In this document: one piece after another, positions 40,512-48,918 of the stretch
How the letters are laid out: every line of letters starts with the position of its first letter
Position numbering within the stretch: position 1 is the first letter of the stretch
NCBI GenBank assembly: GCA_029959645.1
Contig: JASCOJ010000004.1
Span: 1-48,918, forward strand
Direction of reading: 5' to 3'
Origin: Microbacteriaceae bacterium PS02332
GTDB taxonomy: Bacteria > Actinomycetota > Actinomycetes > Actinomycetales > Microbacteriaceae
Length of the DNA: 48,918 bases
Notes under the pieces: model-generated
Told to the model about the DNA's origin: nothing
What the model saw: only the letters and a program-made list of their open reading frames with translations
The model's database searches: none
Program-made: the position numbers and the translations under genes

Positions 40512-41894
40512 ATGGCAGCAGACCGCTCGGGCATGCGTGCGCCCACCACGGGCGGTCGCACCGGACTCGCGCAGGGGTCCGTCCCGCTGGCGGTGCGGAT
40601 GCGGCCGACGAGCCTCGACGAGGTGGCGGGTCAGCAGCACCTCCTCGGCCGCGGGTCCCCGCTCGTGCAGCTCGCGACGGGCACCCGGGAGAGCCCGGGC
40701 GGCGTCTCCGTGATCCTCTGGGGTCCGCCCGGCACCGGCAAGACCACGCTCGCGCAGGCCGTCGCTCGGCAGTCCGGACGCGAGTTCGTCGAGTTGTCCG
40801 CGGTGACCGCGGGGGTGAAGGACGTGCGCGAGGTCATGGAGAAGGCCCTCGCGCACCGCGACCTCTACGGCGCCACCACCGTCCTGTTCCTCGACGAGAT
40901 CCACCGCTTCAGCAAGGCGCAGCAGGACGCGCTCCTGCCGGGCGTGGAGAACGGCTGGGTCATCCTCATCGCGGCGACCACCGAGAACCCGTCGTTCTCG
41001 GTGATCTCGCCGCTGCTGTCCCGGTCCCTGCTGCTCACCCTGAAGCCGCTGACCGACGGCGACCTCGGGATGCTCGTCGACCGCGCCGTCGAGGACCCCC
41101 GTGGGCTGGGCGGTGCGGTCGTCCTCGGCGACGAGGCCCGCGCCGCGATCGTCCGTCTCGCGTCCGGCGACGCGCGCCGTGCCCTGACCGCGCTCGAGGC
41201 CGCCGCGGCCTCCGCCGCCGCCGCGCAGGACGACGACGAGCGGGAGGAGGGCGTGGCCCCGGTCGTCGATGCCGACACCGTCGCGGCCGCCGTCGACCGT
41301 GCACTGCTCCGGTACGACCGGCAGGGTGACGAGCACTACGACGTCATCAGCGCGTTCATCAAGTCGGTCCGGGGGAGCGACGTCGACGCTGCGCTGCACT
41401 ACCTCGCGCGGATGATCGAGGCGGGGGAGGACCCGCGGTTCATCGCCCGGCGCATCATCATCTCGGCGTCCGAGGACATCGGCATGGCCGACCCGCAGGC
41501 ACTGCCGATCGCGGTCGCCGCGGCACAGGCCGTCCAGCTCATCGGCATGCCGGAGGGCCGCATCCCGCTGGCCGAGGCCGTGGTGTACCTCGCCACCGCG
41601 CCGAAGTCCAACGCGGCCTACACCGGCATCGACGCCGCCATCGCCGACGTCAAGCGCGGCCGGATGGGCGTCGTGCCGGACCACCTCCGCGACGCGCACT
41701 ACCCCGGCGCGAAGCGACTCGGCCACGGCAAGGGGTACGTCTACTCGCACGACGCCGAGCACGGGGTCGCCACCCAGCAGTACCTCCCCGACGCCCTCGA
41801 CGGCACCGAGTACTACATGCCGACCGGCAACGGCTTCGAGCGCGAGATCGGACCACGGCTCGACCGCCTGCGCGCGATCCTGCACGGGGACTGA
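40512..41894 (+). CDS. rarA: Replication-associated recombination protein A (RarA/MgsA) AAA+ ATPase
   Basis: A 460-residue clamp-loader-like ATPase that acts at stalled replication forks and single-strand gaps. The opening [27 protein letters not shown] is typical. Walker [12 protein letters not shown] lies near 71-81, Walker [17 protein letters not shown] near 119-134, sensor 1 [18 protein letters not shown] follows, and the C-terminal tetramer domain contains [36 protein letters not shown]. Length and motifs are normal. The mRNA appears leaderless. It is divergent from the cyclophilin gene and upstream of rpsD. Confidence 0.96.
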   Translation: MAADRSGMRAPTTGGRTGLAQGSVPLAVRMRPTSLDEVAGQQHLLGRGSPLVQLATGTRESPGGVSVILWGPPGTGKTTLAQAVARQSGREFVELSAVTAGVKDVREVMEKALAHRDLYGATTVLFLDEIHRFSKAQQDALLPGVENGWVILIAATTENPSFSVISPLLSRSLLLTLKPLTDGDLGMLVDRAVEDPRGLGGAVVLGDEARAAIVRLASGDARRALTALEAAAASAAAAQDDDEREEGVAPVVDADTVAAAVDRALLRYDRQGDEHYDVISAFIKSVRGSDVDAALHYLARMIEAGEDPRFIARRIIISASEDIGMADPQALPIAVAAAQAVQLIGMPEGRIPLAEAVVYLATAPKSNAAYTGIDAAIADVKRGRMGVVPDHLRDAHYPGAKRLGHGKGYVYSHDAEHGVATQQYLPDALDGTEYYMPTGNGFEREIGPRLDRLRAILHGD

Positions 41895-41944
41895 CCCGGC
41901 CGCCACGCCGCCCGCCGGCGCTCGTCGTCGGGCCGGATTGCTGC

Positions 41945-41950
41945 TAGCAT
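41945..41950 (+). promoter_or_regulatory. -10 element TAGCAT of rpsD
   Basis: TAGCAT lies about 195 nt upstream of the rpsD start; the predicted transcript begins near 41957. No TTGACA-like -35 is seen. Confidence 0.5.
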
Positions 41951-41956
41951 CGTCAG

Positions 41957-42145
41957 GCCTACGTCCTGGTCCTCGTGTGCGGCTGCATCGAGGACACAGT
42001 GTTGCTCCGGCAGCACGGGGGCAGAGGTTCGGACTGTAGCCGTCCGATCCCACAGGCTCATCCCTCTGGATCCCGTCGCGGGGTTCGTCGGTGCGTGCGC
42101 GCACCGGGACCCGTGACACGTTCAGTTCCTACAGAAAAGGACCCT
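41957..42145 (+). promoter_or_regulatory. Structured rpsD 5' leader, candidate ribosomal-protein autoregulatory element
   Basis: Four successive stem-loops can be drawn in the leader of about 190 nt. The first is GTCCTCG/CGAGGAC (41969-41975 and 41989-41995). The second is GTGTTGC/GCAGCAC with one G-U (41999-42005 and 42010-42016). The third is TCGGAC/GTCCGA (42029-42034 and 42042-42047), extended by two outer G-C pairs. The fourth is GGTGCG/CGCACC around a tetraloop (42090-42095 and 42100-42105). The last ends about 30 nt before the SD. S4 regulates its own mRNA through leader structures in other bacteria, so the same is likely here (inference). Confidence 0.55.
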
Positions 42146-42775
42146 GTGTCTACCAAGTCCCGCACCCGCAGCAAGACCCGCCTGTCGCGCGCGCTCGGCA
42201 TCCCGCTGACCCCGAAGGCCGCTCGCTACCTCGAGAAGCGCCCCTACGGACCCGGTGAGCACGGCCGTACCCGCCGTCGTCAGGACAGCGACTACGCCGT
42301 CCGTCTCCGTGAGAAGCAGCGTCTGCGCGCCCAGTACGGCATCCGCGAGAAGCAGCTCCGCATCGTCTTCGAGGAGGCCCGCAAGTCCGCCGGCCTGACC
42401 GGTGAGAACCTCGTCGAGACCCTCGAGACGCGTCTGGACGCCCTCGTGCTCCGCGCCGGCTTCGCCCGCACCACCTCGCAGGCCCGCCAGCTCATCGTGC
42501 ACCGCCACATCTTGGTCGACGGCAAGCTCGTCGACCGCCCCTCCTTCCGCGTCAAGGAGGGCCAGCTGATCCACGTCAAGCAGCGCTCCGAGTCGCTCGA
42601 GCCCTTCCAGGTCGCCGCTGCCGGTGGCCACCAGGAAGTCCTCCCGAAGGTCCCGGGCTACCTCGAGGTCGAGATCGACAAGCTCCAGGCCCGCCTGGTG
42701 CGTCGTCCGAAGCGTGCCGAGGTCCCCGTGACCTGTGAAGTGCAGCTCGTCGTCGAGTACTACGCAGCGCGCTGA
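42146..42775 (+). CDS. rpsD: 30S ribosomal protein S4
   Basis: A 209-residue primary 16S rRNA-binding protein. The N-terminus STKSRTRSKTRLSRALGIPLTPKAARYLEKRPYGPGEHGR is typical of the actinobacterial form without zinc cysteines. The S4 RNA-binding domain (about 95-160) holds LETRLDALVLRAGFARTTSQARQLIVHRHILVDGKLVDRPSFRV. GTG 42146 follows AAAGGA by 4 nt and gives the usual protein length; an open frame upstream reads through the leader and is not used. It is transcribed alone, as often seen for rpsD outside the alpha operon. A strong terminator follows. Confidence 0.97.
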   Translation: MSTKSRTRSKTRLSRALGIPLTPKAARYLEKRPYGPGEHGRTRRRQDSDYAVRLREKQRLRAQYGIREKQLRIVFEEARKSAGLTGENLVETLETRLDALVLRAGFARTTSQARQLIVHRHILVDGKLVDRPSFRVKEGQLIHVKQRSESLEPFQVAAAGGHQEVLPKVPGYLEVEIDKLQARLVRRPKRAEVPVTCEVQLVVEYYAAR

Positions 42776-42793
42776 CCCCAGCTCCACCACACC

Positions 42794-42823
42794 GGCGGGC
42801 CGTCCTCTCGAGGGCGGCCCGCC
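42794..42823 (+). terminator. Strong stem-loop terminator after rpsD
   Basis: GGCGGGCCGTCC (42794-42805) pairs with GGGCGGCCCGCC (42812-42823) over 12 bp including one G-U, with a 6-nt loop. It lies 18 nt after the rpsD stop and before the promoter of the next unit. No run of T follows. Confidence 0.7.
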
Positions 42824-42865
42824 GTCGTCGTCCCGGTGGTCAGCTCGACCGTCCCGGGTGGGCGC

Positions 42866-42871
42866 TACGCT
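42866..42871 (+). promoter_or_regulatory. -10 element TACGCT of the alaS operon
   Basis: TACGCT gives a predicted start near 42878 and a leader of about 34 nt with AGGGAGG (42901-42907) before GTG 42912. Confidence 0.55.
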
Positions 42872-42911
42872 GGTCGGACGCGCGCCGCGGTGCGTGCGAG
42901 AGGGAGGCAGC

Positions 42912-43094
42912 GTGAAGCAGTTGACCGCCGTCGTCATCGGCATCCTCATCGGGTTCCTCGTCGCCCGGCGCGTCGGGACGGGCACGGCGCCCTCCCGGCT
43001 CCTCGCCGAGGTCGACGCCCGCCGCCGCGCCTTCGCCGGTGCCGTGGCCGACGGGTACCGCTCCCGCGACGCCGAGCTCCGCACCGACGACTAG
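42912..43094 (+). CDS. Small single-pass membrane protein, 60 aa, between rpsD and alaS
   Basis: The N-terminus KQLTAVVIGILIGFLVARRVG is one hydrophobic helix; the rest is a charged helix (LLAEVDARRRAFAGAVADGYRSRDAELR). AGGGAGG lies 4 nt before GTG 42912 and the gene has a promoter just upstream, so it is likely real despite its size. Small proteins of this pattern, sometimes DUF948-like, are found before alaS in related genera. Function is unknown; it shares the transcript with alaS, 47 bases downstream. Confidence 0.75.
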   Translation: MKQLTAVVIGILIGFLVARRVGTGTAPSRLLAEVDARRRAFAGAVADGYRSRDAELRTDD

Positions 43095-43141
43095 TCCGTC
43101 CCCGCACCACGCCCCCACCCGCCACACCTCCAGGAAGCACC

Positions 43142-45799
43142 ATGCAGACCGCAGAGATCCGCCGCCGTTGGCTCCAGTTCTTCGGTGACCGCGGCCACAC
43201 CGTCGTCCCGTCCGCGTCGCTCGTCTCGGACGACCCGTCGCTGCTGTTCACGGTGGCCGGCATGGTGCCGTTCATCCCGTACCTCACCGGGCTCGTCCCC
43301 GCGCCGTTCCCGCGCGCCACGAGCGTGCAGAAGTGCATCCGCACGAACGACATCGAGGAGGTCGGCAAGACCCCTCGGCACGGCACGTTCTTCCAGATGA
43401 ACGGCAACTTCTCGTTCGGCGACTACTTCAAGGAGCAGGCGATCCAGTACGCCTGGGACTTCCTGACGACGGCGGAGTCCGACGGCGGCCTCGGCTTCTC
43501 GGCCGACGACCTCTGGGTCACCGTGTACGAGGACGACGACGAGGCGATCGCGTTCTGGAAGCAGCACTCGACGCTGCCCGACGACCGCATCCAGCGGCTC
43601 GGGAAGGACACGAACTACTGGTCGACCGGCCAGCCCGGCCCCGCCGGTCCCTGCTCGGAGATCTTCTTCGACCGCGGCCCGGCCTACGGCGTCGACGGCG
43701 GCCCGGCGACCGACGACGACCGGTACGTGGAGATCTGGAACCTCGTGTTCATGCAGTACCAGATCGCCGACGTCCGGTCGAAGTACGACTTCACGATCAC
43801 CGGCGAGCTGCCGAACAAGAACATCGACACCGGCATGGGGCTCGAGCGCGTCGCCTTCATCAAGCAGGGCGTCGACAACATGTACGAGATCGACCAGGTC
43901 CGTCCGGTGCTCGACAAGGCGGCCGAGGTCTCGGGTCGCCGGTACGGGGCCGTGCACGAGGACGACGTCCGGATGCGCGTCATCGCCGACCACGTGCGCT
44001 CCGCCCTCATGCTCATCGCCGACGGCGTCTCCCCGTCGAACGAGGGCCGTGGGTACATCCTCCGCCGCCTGCTCCGCCGCACCGTCCGGGCGATGCGCCT
44101 GCTCGGCGTCGAGGGCGCGACGTTCCCCCAGCTGTTCCCGGCGTCGCGCGACGCCATGCAGGACGCCTACCCCGAGGTCGCCCACGGCTACGACCGGATC
44201 GCCCGCATCGCCTACGCGGAGGAGGAGACCTTCCTCCGCACCCTCGCGCAGGGCACGACGATCCTCGACGTCGCCGTCGACCGCGCCAAGGAGGACGGTC
44301 GGCCCGCGATCGGAGGCGACACCGCCTTCCTGCTCCACGACACGTTCGGCTTCCCGATCGACCTCACGATGGAGATGGCGGAGGAGGCCGGGGTCCACGT
44401 CGACCGGTCGGCCTTCGAGACGCTCATGTCGGAGCAGCGCGCCCGCGCGAAGGCCGACGCCAAGAGCAAGAAGACCGCCATCGCGGACCTCAGCGTGTAC
44501 AGCGCGTTCCGTGCCTCGGGCGAGACGGTCTTCCTCGGCTACGACGCCCTGCAGACCGAGTCCCGTGTCCTCGGGCTCATCGTCGACGGACACAGCGTCG
44601 ACCGCGCCGCCGCGGGCGACATCGCCGAGGTGATCCTCGGCGAGACCACCCTCTACGCGGAGTCCGGTGGCCAGGACGCCGACCAGGGCTCGATCGTCGG
44701 CAACGGCTTCGACCTCGAGGTCCTCGACGTGCAGCGCCCGGTGTCCGGGCTCTGGAGCCACACCGTGCAGGTCCGCTCGGGCGAGGTCGCCGTGGGGGAC
44801 CCGGCGACCACGCTCGTCGACGCCGATTACCGCCGCGGTGCGACCCAGGCGCACTCCGCGACGCACCTCGTGAACGCGGCGCTCCGGGACGTGCTCGGCC
44901 CGGAGGCACTCCAGGCCGGCTCCTACAACAAGGCCGGCTACATGCGCCTTGACTTCTCGTGGAGCCAGCCGGTGTCGCTCGCCACGCGCTCGGAGATCGA
45001 GGACGTCGTCAACACGGCGATCCGCTCGGACCTCGAGGTCTCGACGCGCATCCTGCCGATCGACGAGGCGAGGGCGCTCGGAGCACAGGCCCTGTTCGGC
45101 GAGAAGTACGGTTCCGAGGTCCGCATGGTCGACATCGGCGGCCCCTGGTCCCGCGAGCTGTGCGGCGGCATCCACGTCGGCTCGAGCGCGCAGGTCGGTC
45201 TCGTCAACCTCGTCGGCGAGTCGAGCGTCGGGTCCACCAACCGCCGCGTCGAGGCGCTCGTCGGCATCGAGGGCTTCCGGGACCTCGCCGTCGAGCGGAC
45301 GATCGTGTCCCAGCTGTCGAGTGCACTCAAGGCACAGCGCGACGAGCTGCCGACGCGCGTGCAGTCCCTCCTCGAGGACCTGAAGACCGCGCAGAAGCGG
45401 ATCGCCGAGTACGAGTCGGCGAACCTCCAGCAGCGCGTCCCGGCACTGGCACGGACCGCGAGCTCCGTCGGGTCCGTCACGGTGGTCGCGCAGGCGGTCG
45501 ACGGCCTCTCCTCGAGCGACGACCTCCGCGCCCTCGCGACGAGCGTCCGAGGGCAGCTCGGCGACACCGCCGCCGTGGTGGTCCTCGGCGCCGTCGTCGG
45601 TGGGAAGCCGGTCGTGATCGTCGCGACGAACGACGGTGCCCGCGCAGCCGGCGTGAAGGCGGGTCCGCTCGCCAAGGAGGCGGCGACGGTGCTCGGCGGT
45701 GGTGGCGGCGGCAAGCCCGACCTCGCCCAGGGCGGCGGGACGGACGCGTCGGCGCTGCCGGCGGCGCTCCGGGCGGTCACCGACCGCCTCGCGGCCTGA
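43142..45799 (+). CDS. alaS: Alanyl-tRNA synthetase
   Basis: An 885-residue class II synthetase. The catalytic N-terminus starts EIRRRWLQFFGDRGHTVVPSASLV, followed by CIRTNDIEEVGKTPRHGTFFQMNGNFSFGDYFKE. The editing domain has the zinc/catalytic ligands His571 and His575 (HSATH) and Cys674 and His678 (CGGIH). A C-Ala domain with a glycine-rich loop (GGGGGGKPDLAQGGG) ends the protein. ATG 43142 follows AGGAAG. The next gene, ruvX, starts two bases after its stop; alaS-ruvX-mltG-aroC is a widely conserved actinobacterial order. Confidence 0.98.
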   Translation: MQTAEIRRRWLQFFGDRGHTVVPSASLVSDDPSLLFTVAGMVPFIPYLTGLVPAPFPRATSVQKCIRTNDIEEVGKTPRHGTFFQMNGNFSFGDYFKEQAIQYAWDFLTTAESDGGLGFSADDLWVTVYEDDDEAIAFWKQHSTLPDDRIQRLGKDTNYWSTGQPGPAGPCSEIFFDRGPAYGVDGGPATDDDRYVEIWNLVFMQYQIADVRSKYDFTITGELPNKNIDTGMGLERVAFIKQGVDNMYEIDQVRPVLDKAAEVSGRRYGAVHEDDVRMRVIADHVRSALMLIADGVSPSNEGRGYILRRLLRRTVRAMRLLGVEGATFPQLFPASRDAMQDAYPEVAHGYDRIARIAYAEEETFLRTLAQGTTILDVAVDRAKEDGRPAIGGDTAFLLHDTFGFPIDLTMEMAEEAGVHVDRSAFETLMSEQRARAKADAKSKKTAIADLSVYSAFRASGETVFLGYDALQTESRVLGLIVDGHSVDRAAAGDIAEVILGETTLYAESGGQDADQGSIVGNGFDLEVLDVQRPVSGLWSHTVQVRSGEVAVGDPATTLVDADYRRGATQAHSATHLVNAALRDVLGPEALQAGSYNKAGYMRLDFSWSQPVSLATRSEIEDVVNTAIRSDLEVSTRILPIDEARALGAQALFGEKYGSEVRMVDIGGPWSRELCGGIHVGSSAQVGLVNLVGESSVGSTNRRVEALVGIEGFRDLAVERTIVSQLSSALKAQRDELPTRVQSLLEDLKTAQKRIAEYESANLQQRVPALARTASSVGSVTVVAQAVDGLSSSDDLRALATSVRGQLGDTAAVVVLGAVVGGKPVVIVATNDGARAAGVKAGPLAKEAATVLGGGGGGKPDLAQGGGTDASALPAALRAVTDRLAA

Positions 45800-45801
45800 C
45801 C

Positions 45802-46251
45802 GTGGCGGTGCGGTCCGGGCGACGCCTCGGCATCGACGTCGGGCGTGCCCGGATCGGGGTCGCCGTGTGCGACCGCGACGGGCTCCTCGCGACGCCGGTG
45901 GAGACCGTGCGTCGGGACGACGACACCGACCTCGTGCGGATCCTGGCGATCGCCGAGGAGTACGACGTGCTCGAGCTCGTCGTCGGGTTGCCGCTGTCGA
46001 TGTCGGGTTCGGACACCGCGTCCACCAGGGACGCCCGGGAGTTCGCGGCACGGCTCGCGGCGCACCGCCCGGTCCGGCTCGTGGACGAACGGATGTCGAC
46101 GGTGACGGCCCAGCGCGGGCTGCACCAGGCCGGTCGGAACACCAAGAAGTCCCGGGCAGTGATCGACCAAGCAGCCGCTGTTATCATTCTGCAATCTGCG
46201 CTCGACCACGAGCGCACGTCCGGTGCCCCACCCGGGGCCACGCTCGCCTGA
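45802..46251 (+). CDS. ruvX: Putative pre-16S rRNA nuclease / Holliday-junction resolvase YqgF
   Basis: A 149-residue RNase-H-like nuclease (YqgF family) thought to process the 5' end of 16S rRNA. The acidic active site is visible: LGIDVGRARIGVAVCD with the first Asp at 12, ELVVGLPLSMSG with the neighbouring acidic residue, and the closing Asp in VIDQAAAVIILQ. The LVDERMSTVTAQ segment is also typical. Near the 3' end the codons GTT ATC ATT CTG CAA TCT are unusually A/T-rich for this genome and contain a -10-like TATCAT (46182-46187). Confidence 0.94.
   Translation: MAVRSGRRLGIDVGRARIGVAVCDRDGLLATPVETVRRDDDTDLVRILAIAEEYDVLELVVGLPLSMSGSDTASTRDAREFAARLAAHRPVRLVDERMSTVTAQRGLHQAGRNTKKSRAVIDQAAAVIILQSALDHERTSGAPPGATLA
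46182..46187 (+). promoter_or_regulatory. Possible internal promoter (TATCAT) for mltG
   Basis: TATCAT sits in a locally A/T-rich patch (46180-46197) inside ruvX, where rare codons cluster. A transcript from here would have a leader of about 125 nt before mltG. No clear -35 is seen. Confidence 0.35.
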
Positions 46252-46319
46252 CACGGCCGCCCTCCCGACACGAACGTGCCGGGGCCCTGTCGGAGCTCCC
46301 ACCGACAGAACGAGGACCG

Positions 46320-47993
46320 TTGGCAGACGATCTGGACTGGGACGCGATCATCGCGCCCGGCAACGAGGGCCCGGCCCGGCCGCTCTCCCGCCGCGAGGCC
46401 CGCGAGGCACGCGCCGCGGAGGAGTCGGCAGCGGCGACCGCAGCGGTGGAGCCGGGAGCGGTGCCCCCACGCGAGGACGCCCCGGCGGCCGGATCGGCGC
46501 ACGACGACGTGCTGCCCGACCCGGCCTCGGTGCGCCACACGACCGACGCCGACGCGGAAGCCGCCGCGCTCCTCGGCGGGTCGGCTCCGGCCTCCCGTCC
46601 GCAGGGGGCGGATACGGGATTCGGCGCACGCCGCGGGACCTGGCAGGCCGCGGCTTCGGGTCCGCACGCGGGCGCTCCGGACCGCACGGGCACCGGCGGG
46701 GTCGCCTCCGGCGAGCCCGGGCGGACCGGCACCCTCGACCGCGAGACCGAGGACGCGCGGAGCGCGGTCGGAGCACCCGGGACCCCGACGACGGGCGACG
46801 GCGGGACGACCGGCGACGGACCGCGCGGCGGCTCGGGCGGTGGACGCGGTGGTGACAGCCGTGGACGCGGTGGTGACGGCCGTGGCGGACGTGGGGGAGC
46901 CTCCAGGCCGCCCCGCGGGGAACGCCCGGCGCGTCGCAAGGGACCGCTCATCGCGGGCATCGTCATCGTCGCGCTCGTCCTCGCCGCCGGCGTGGGCGCC
47001 GCGGCGTTCGTCGTGCCGAAGGTGCAGCAGGTCGTCGGTGCGTTCTCCGGGTCGAAGGAGCCGGACGACTACACCGGCACCGGGACGAGCAAGGTGACCG
47101 TCACGATCAAGGACGGGGACATCGGCGAGGACGTGGCGAAGACGCTGCAGCGCAGCGGCGTCGTCAAGAGCTCTGCGGTCTTCTACCAACTGCTCCTCCA
47201 GTCGCCCTCGGTGCAGTTCCAGCCGGGCTCGTACGCGCTGAAGAAGCAGATGAGCGCGAAGGTGGCCCTCGCGGCGCTGCAGGACAAGGCCAACCGGGTG
47301 GACGCCTCGATCGTGATCCCGGAGGGCACCGCCCTGAAGGACATCGAGGCGGGCATGGTCTCGAAGGCGGGCCTGAGCGAGGCCGACGTGGACGCGGCAG
47401 CGAAGGACCTCGGCGCCTACGGGCTCCCGGCCGGCGTGACGACCCTCGAGGGCTGGCTGTTCCCGGCGACCTACCCGATCAACCCGGGGTGGACGGCGAA
47501 GCAGTACTTCCAGTCGATGGTCGACACGATGAAGCAGCACCTGAAGACCGCCGGTGTGGCGGACGCCGACCAGGAGCACGTCATCGTGTTCGCCAGCCTC
47601 GTGCAGAAGGAGGCGGGTCTCGCGGCCGACTACCCGAAGGTCGCCCGGGTGTTCCAGAACCGGCTCGACCAGGGCATGCCCCTGCAGTCCGACGCCACGG
47701 TCGCCTACGGCACGGGCAACACGCACCGCGTCACGACGACCGACGCCGAGCGCGCCGACGCCGGCAACCCGTACAACACGTACAAGCACCAGGGCCTGCC
47801 GCCGGCGCCGATCTCGAACCCGGGCGACCTCGCGATCAACGCGGTCACGAAGCCGGCGACCGGCAACTGGCTGTACTTCGTCACGGTCGACCTGGAGACC
47901 GGCGAGACGGTGTTCTCCGACACCTACGCCCAGCACCAGCAGGCGGTCGCGCAGTTCCAGGCCTGGCTGCGCGCGCACCCGTCATACCAGTAG
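46320..47993 (+). CDS. mltG: Endolytic murein transglycosylase MltG
   Basis: A 557-residue membrane enzyme that cuts nascent peptidoglycan glycan strands and terminates their elongation. The N-terminal about 205 residues are disordered, acidic then Gly/Arg/Asp-rich (cytoplasmic). One membrane helix lies at about 208-233 ([24 protein letters not shown]), followed by a LysM-like part and the YceG/MltG catalytic domain. Catalytic Glu431 lies in [10 protein letters not shown], with [29 protein letters not shown] and [13 protein letters not shown] following. TTG 46320 has GAGGA 3 nt upstream, which is tight; later starts would cut the acidic N-terminus. It lies between ruvX and aroC. Confidence 0.94.
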   Translation: MADDLDWDAIIAPGNEGPARPLSRREAREARAAEESAAATAAVEPGAVPPREDAPAAGSAHDDVLPDPASVRHTTDADAEAAALLGGSAPASRPQGADTGFGARRGTWQAAASGPHAGAPDRTGTGGVASGEPGRTGTLDRETEDARSAVGAPGTPTTGDGGTTGDGPRGGSGGGRGGDSRGRGGDGRGGRGGASRPPRGERPARRKGPLIAGIVIVALVLAAGVGAAAFVVPKVQQVVGAFSGSKEPDDYTGTGTSKVTVTIKDGDIGEDVAKTLQRSGVVKSSAVFYQLLLQSPSVQFQPGSYALKKQMSAKVALAALQDKANRVDASIVIPEGTALKDIEAGMVSKAGLSEADVDAAAKDLGAYGLPAGVTTLEGWLFPATYPINPGWTAKQYFQSMVDTMKQHLKTAGVADADQEHVIVFASLVQKEAGLAADYPKVARVFQNRLDQGMPLQSDATVAYGTGNTHRVTTTDAERADAGNPYNTYKHQGLPPAPISNPGDLAINAVTKPATGNWLYFVTVDLETGETVFSDTYAQHQQAVAQFQAWLRAHPSYQ

Positions 47994-48014
47994 CCGGGAG
48001 CCGGACCGACGCGG

Positions 48015-48052
48015 CATGGTGTCCGTCCTCCTGTGGGAGGATGGGCACCATG
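48015..48052 (+). promoter_or_regulatory. 17-bp hairpin covering the aroC SD and start codon
   Basis: The arm at 48015-48031 and the arm at 48036-48052 pair at all 17 positions as RNA (15 Watson-Crick, two G-U: 48025/48042 and 48022/48045) around the tetraloop TGTG (48032-48035). The right arm holds the SD GGAGGA (48036-48041) and the ATG (48050-48052). It could block aroC translation, end mltG transcription, or be a DNA dyad over a leaderless promoter (GAGGAT at 48037-48042 is 7 nt before the ATG). Confidence 0.65.
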
Positions 48053-48918
48053 CTTCGTTGGTTGACCGCCGGTGAGTCCCACGGACCCGAACTCATCGCC
48101 GTGCTCGAGGGCCTGCCCGCCGGTGTGCCGGTGTCGTACGAGTCGATCCGGGCCGACCTGGCCCGGCGGAAGCTCGGCTACGGCCGGGGCTCGCGGATGA
48201 AGTTCGAGCAGGACGAGCTGCACATCTCGGGCGGTGTCCGACACGGCTCCTCACTCGGCAGCCCGGTCGCGATCCGCATCGGCAACACCGAGTGGCCGAA
48301 GTGGGTCGAGGTGATGAACCCCGAGCCCGTCGAGCAGACCGACGCCTCCCGTGGGCGCAGTGCACCGCTGACCCGTCCGCGGCCCGGGCACGCCGACCTG
48401 GTCGGCATGCAGAAGTACGGCTTCGACGAGGCCCGACCCGTGCTCGAGCGCGCGTCCGCCCGCGAGACCGCCGCCCGCGTGGCGCTCGGCGCCGTCGCGA
48501 AGGCCTTCCTCGCCGAACTCGGGATCCGGTCCGTCGCGCACACGCTGCAGGTCGGCACCGTCCGGGTCCCGGACGGCACGGCGCTGCCGATGCCCGACGA
48601 CGTCGACCGGCTCGACGACGACCAGCTGCGGTGCGCCGACGCCGACACCTCGGCCCGCATGGTCACCGAGGTGGAGGCCGCCAAGAAGGACGGCGACACC
48701 CTCGGCGGCGTCGTCGAGGTGCTGTTCTACGGCGTCCCGCCGGGGCTCGGCTCGCACGTGCACTGGGACCGCCGACTCGACGCCCGGCTCGCCGCCGCGG
48801 TCATGGGGATCCAGGCGATCAAGGGCGTCGAGGTCGGCGACGGCTTCGCGACGGCCGGCCGTGGGGGGGGGGGCGGCCCCCGGCCGCGCCGCCGCCGCGC
48901 CCGCGCCGGGCGCGGCGC
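48050..48918 (+). CDS. aroC: Chorismate synthase, 3' end replaced by artefact
   Basis: The enzyme makes chorismate from EPSP with reduced FMN, the last shared step of aromatic amino acid synthesis. The first about 270 residues are intact: [79 protein letters not shown] and [39 protein letters not shown]. From about 48862 an 11-G run and G/C filler replace the expected continuation, so the gene has no true stop here. The full protein would be about 400 residues. ATG 48050 has a strong SD but lies in a 17-bp hairpin. Confidence 0.95.
   Translation, partial: MLRWLTAGESHGPELIAVLEGLPAGVPVSYESIRADLARRKLGYGRGSRMKFEQDELHISGGVRHGSSLGSPVAIRIGNTEWPKWVEVMNPEPVEQTDASRGRSAPLTRPRPGHADLVGMQKYGFDEARPVLERASARETAARVALGAVAKAFLAELGIRSVAHTLQVGTVRVPDGTALPMPDDVDRLDDDQLRCADADTSARMVTEVEAAKKDGDTLGGVVEVLFYGVPPGLGSHVHWDRRLDARLAAAVMGIQAIKGVEVGDGFATAGRGGGGGPRPRRRRARAGRG
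48862..48918. other. Low-complexity G/C filler, probable sequence artefact
   Basis: Eleven G (48863-48873) are followed by a C-run and CGCC/GCGC words that do not encode a chorismate synthase continuation. The texture is like the filler at 111-205. Confidence 0.8.

Noticed and set aside
41975-42145. Upstream extension of the rpsD reading frame
   Set aside because: It would add about 57 residues before the conserved S4 N-terminus and translate the structured leader; GTG 42146 has a proper SD and gives the normal 209-residue length.

Overview
The window is about 49 kb of very GC-rich DNA (roughly 70% or more) with strongly G/C-ending codons. It has many GTG and several TTG starts, four-base stop/start overlaps (GTGA, ATGA), and many genes whose start codon lies 6-7 nt after a TAnnnT -10 hexamer. 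Together with the gene content, this points to an actinobacterium, most likely a Microbacteriaceae relative of Curtobacterium or Clavibacter (inference from protein character and gene order, not from a search). No rRNA, tRNA, CRISPR array, insertion sequence or prophage gene was seen.

Both ends are unreliable. Bases 1-110 are a near-exact copy of 1758-1867, followed by C-rich filler to about 205 that replaces the 5' end of a yaaA-like gene. From about 48862 to the end, a G-run and G/C filler replace the rest of aroC. A run of 15 C lies between two convergent genes at 38162-38176.

Layout. (a) 203-1482: yaaA-like gene fragment and a hypothetical protein. (b) 1539-17621: a signalling and surface block, all on the plus strand: FHA protein, PP2C phosphatase, membrane Ser/Thr kinase, a 1963-residue secreted or membrane-anchored protein with a propeller-like head, about eleven cadherin/Ig-like repeats and three FN3 domains, then MoxR ATPase, DUF58 protein, a transglutaminase-like membrane protein with its catalytic triad lost, and a zinc-ribbon/FHA protein. 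(c) 17716-21042: a hypothetical membrane protein, convergent L-asparaginase, OsmC, and an FKBP lipoprotein. (d) 21045-26903: isoprenoid genes dxr and ispG with the site-2 protease rseP, plus an NCS1 permease and a cysteine hydrolase between rseP and ispG. (e) 26933-33787: proS, nusA, ylxR, infB, rbfA. (f) 33852-38095: divergent mutY, a degenerate uridine-kinase-like protein, truB, two small membrane proteins, ribF. (g) 38214-40372 (minus): DUF349 protein and membrane cyclophilin. (h) 40512-48918: rarA, rpsD with a structured leader, a small membrane protein, alaS, ruvX, mltG and truncated aroC.

Blocks d-h are conserved housekeeping DNA. Block b is the most distinctive: a kinase/phosphatase/FHA module transcribed with a giant extracellular repeat protein and a MoxR-DUF58-transglutaminase-like set, suggesting phospho-controlled assembly or maturation of an envelope structure (inference). 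The other striking signals are a 17-bp hairpin covering the SD and start codon of aroC, the leaderless-promoter signature, a divergent promoter pair sharing one TA step, and the rpsD leader.
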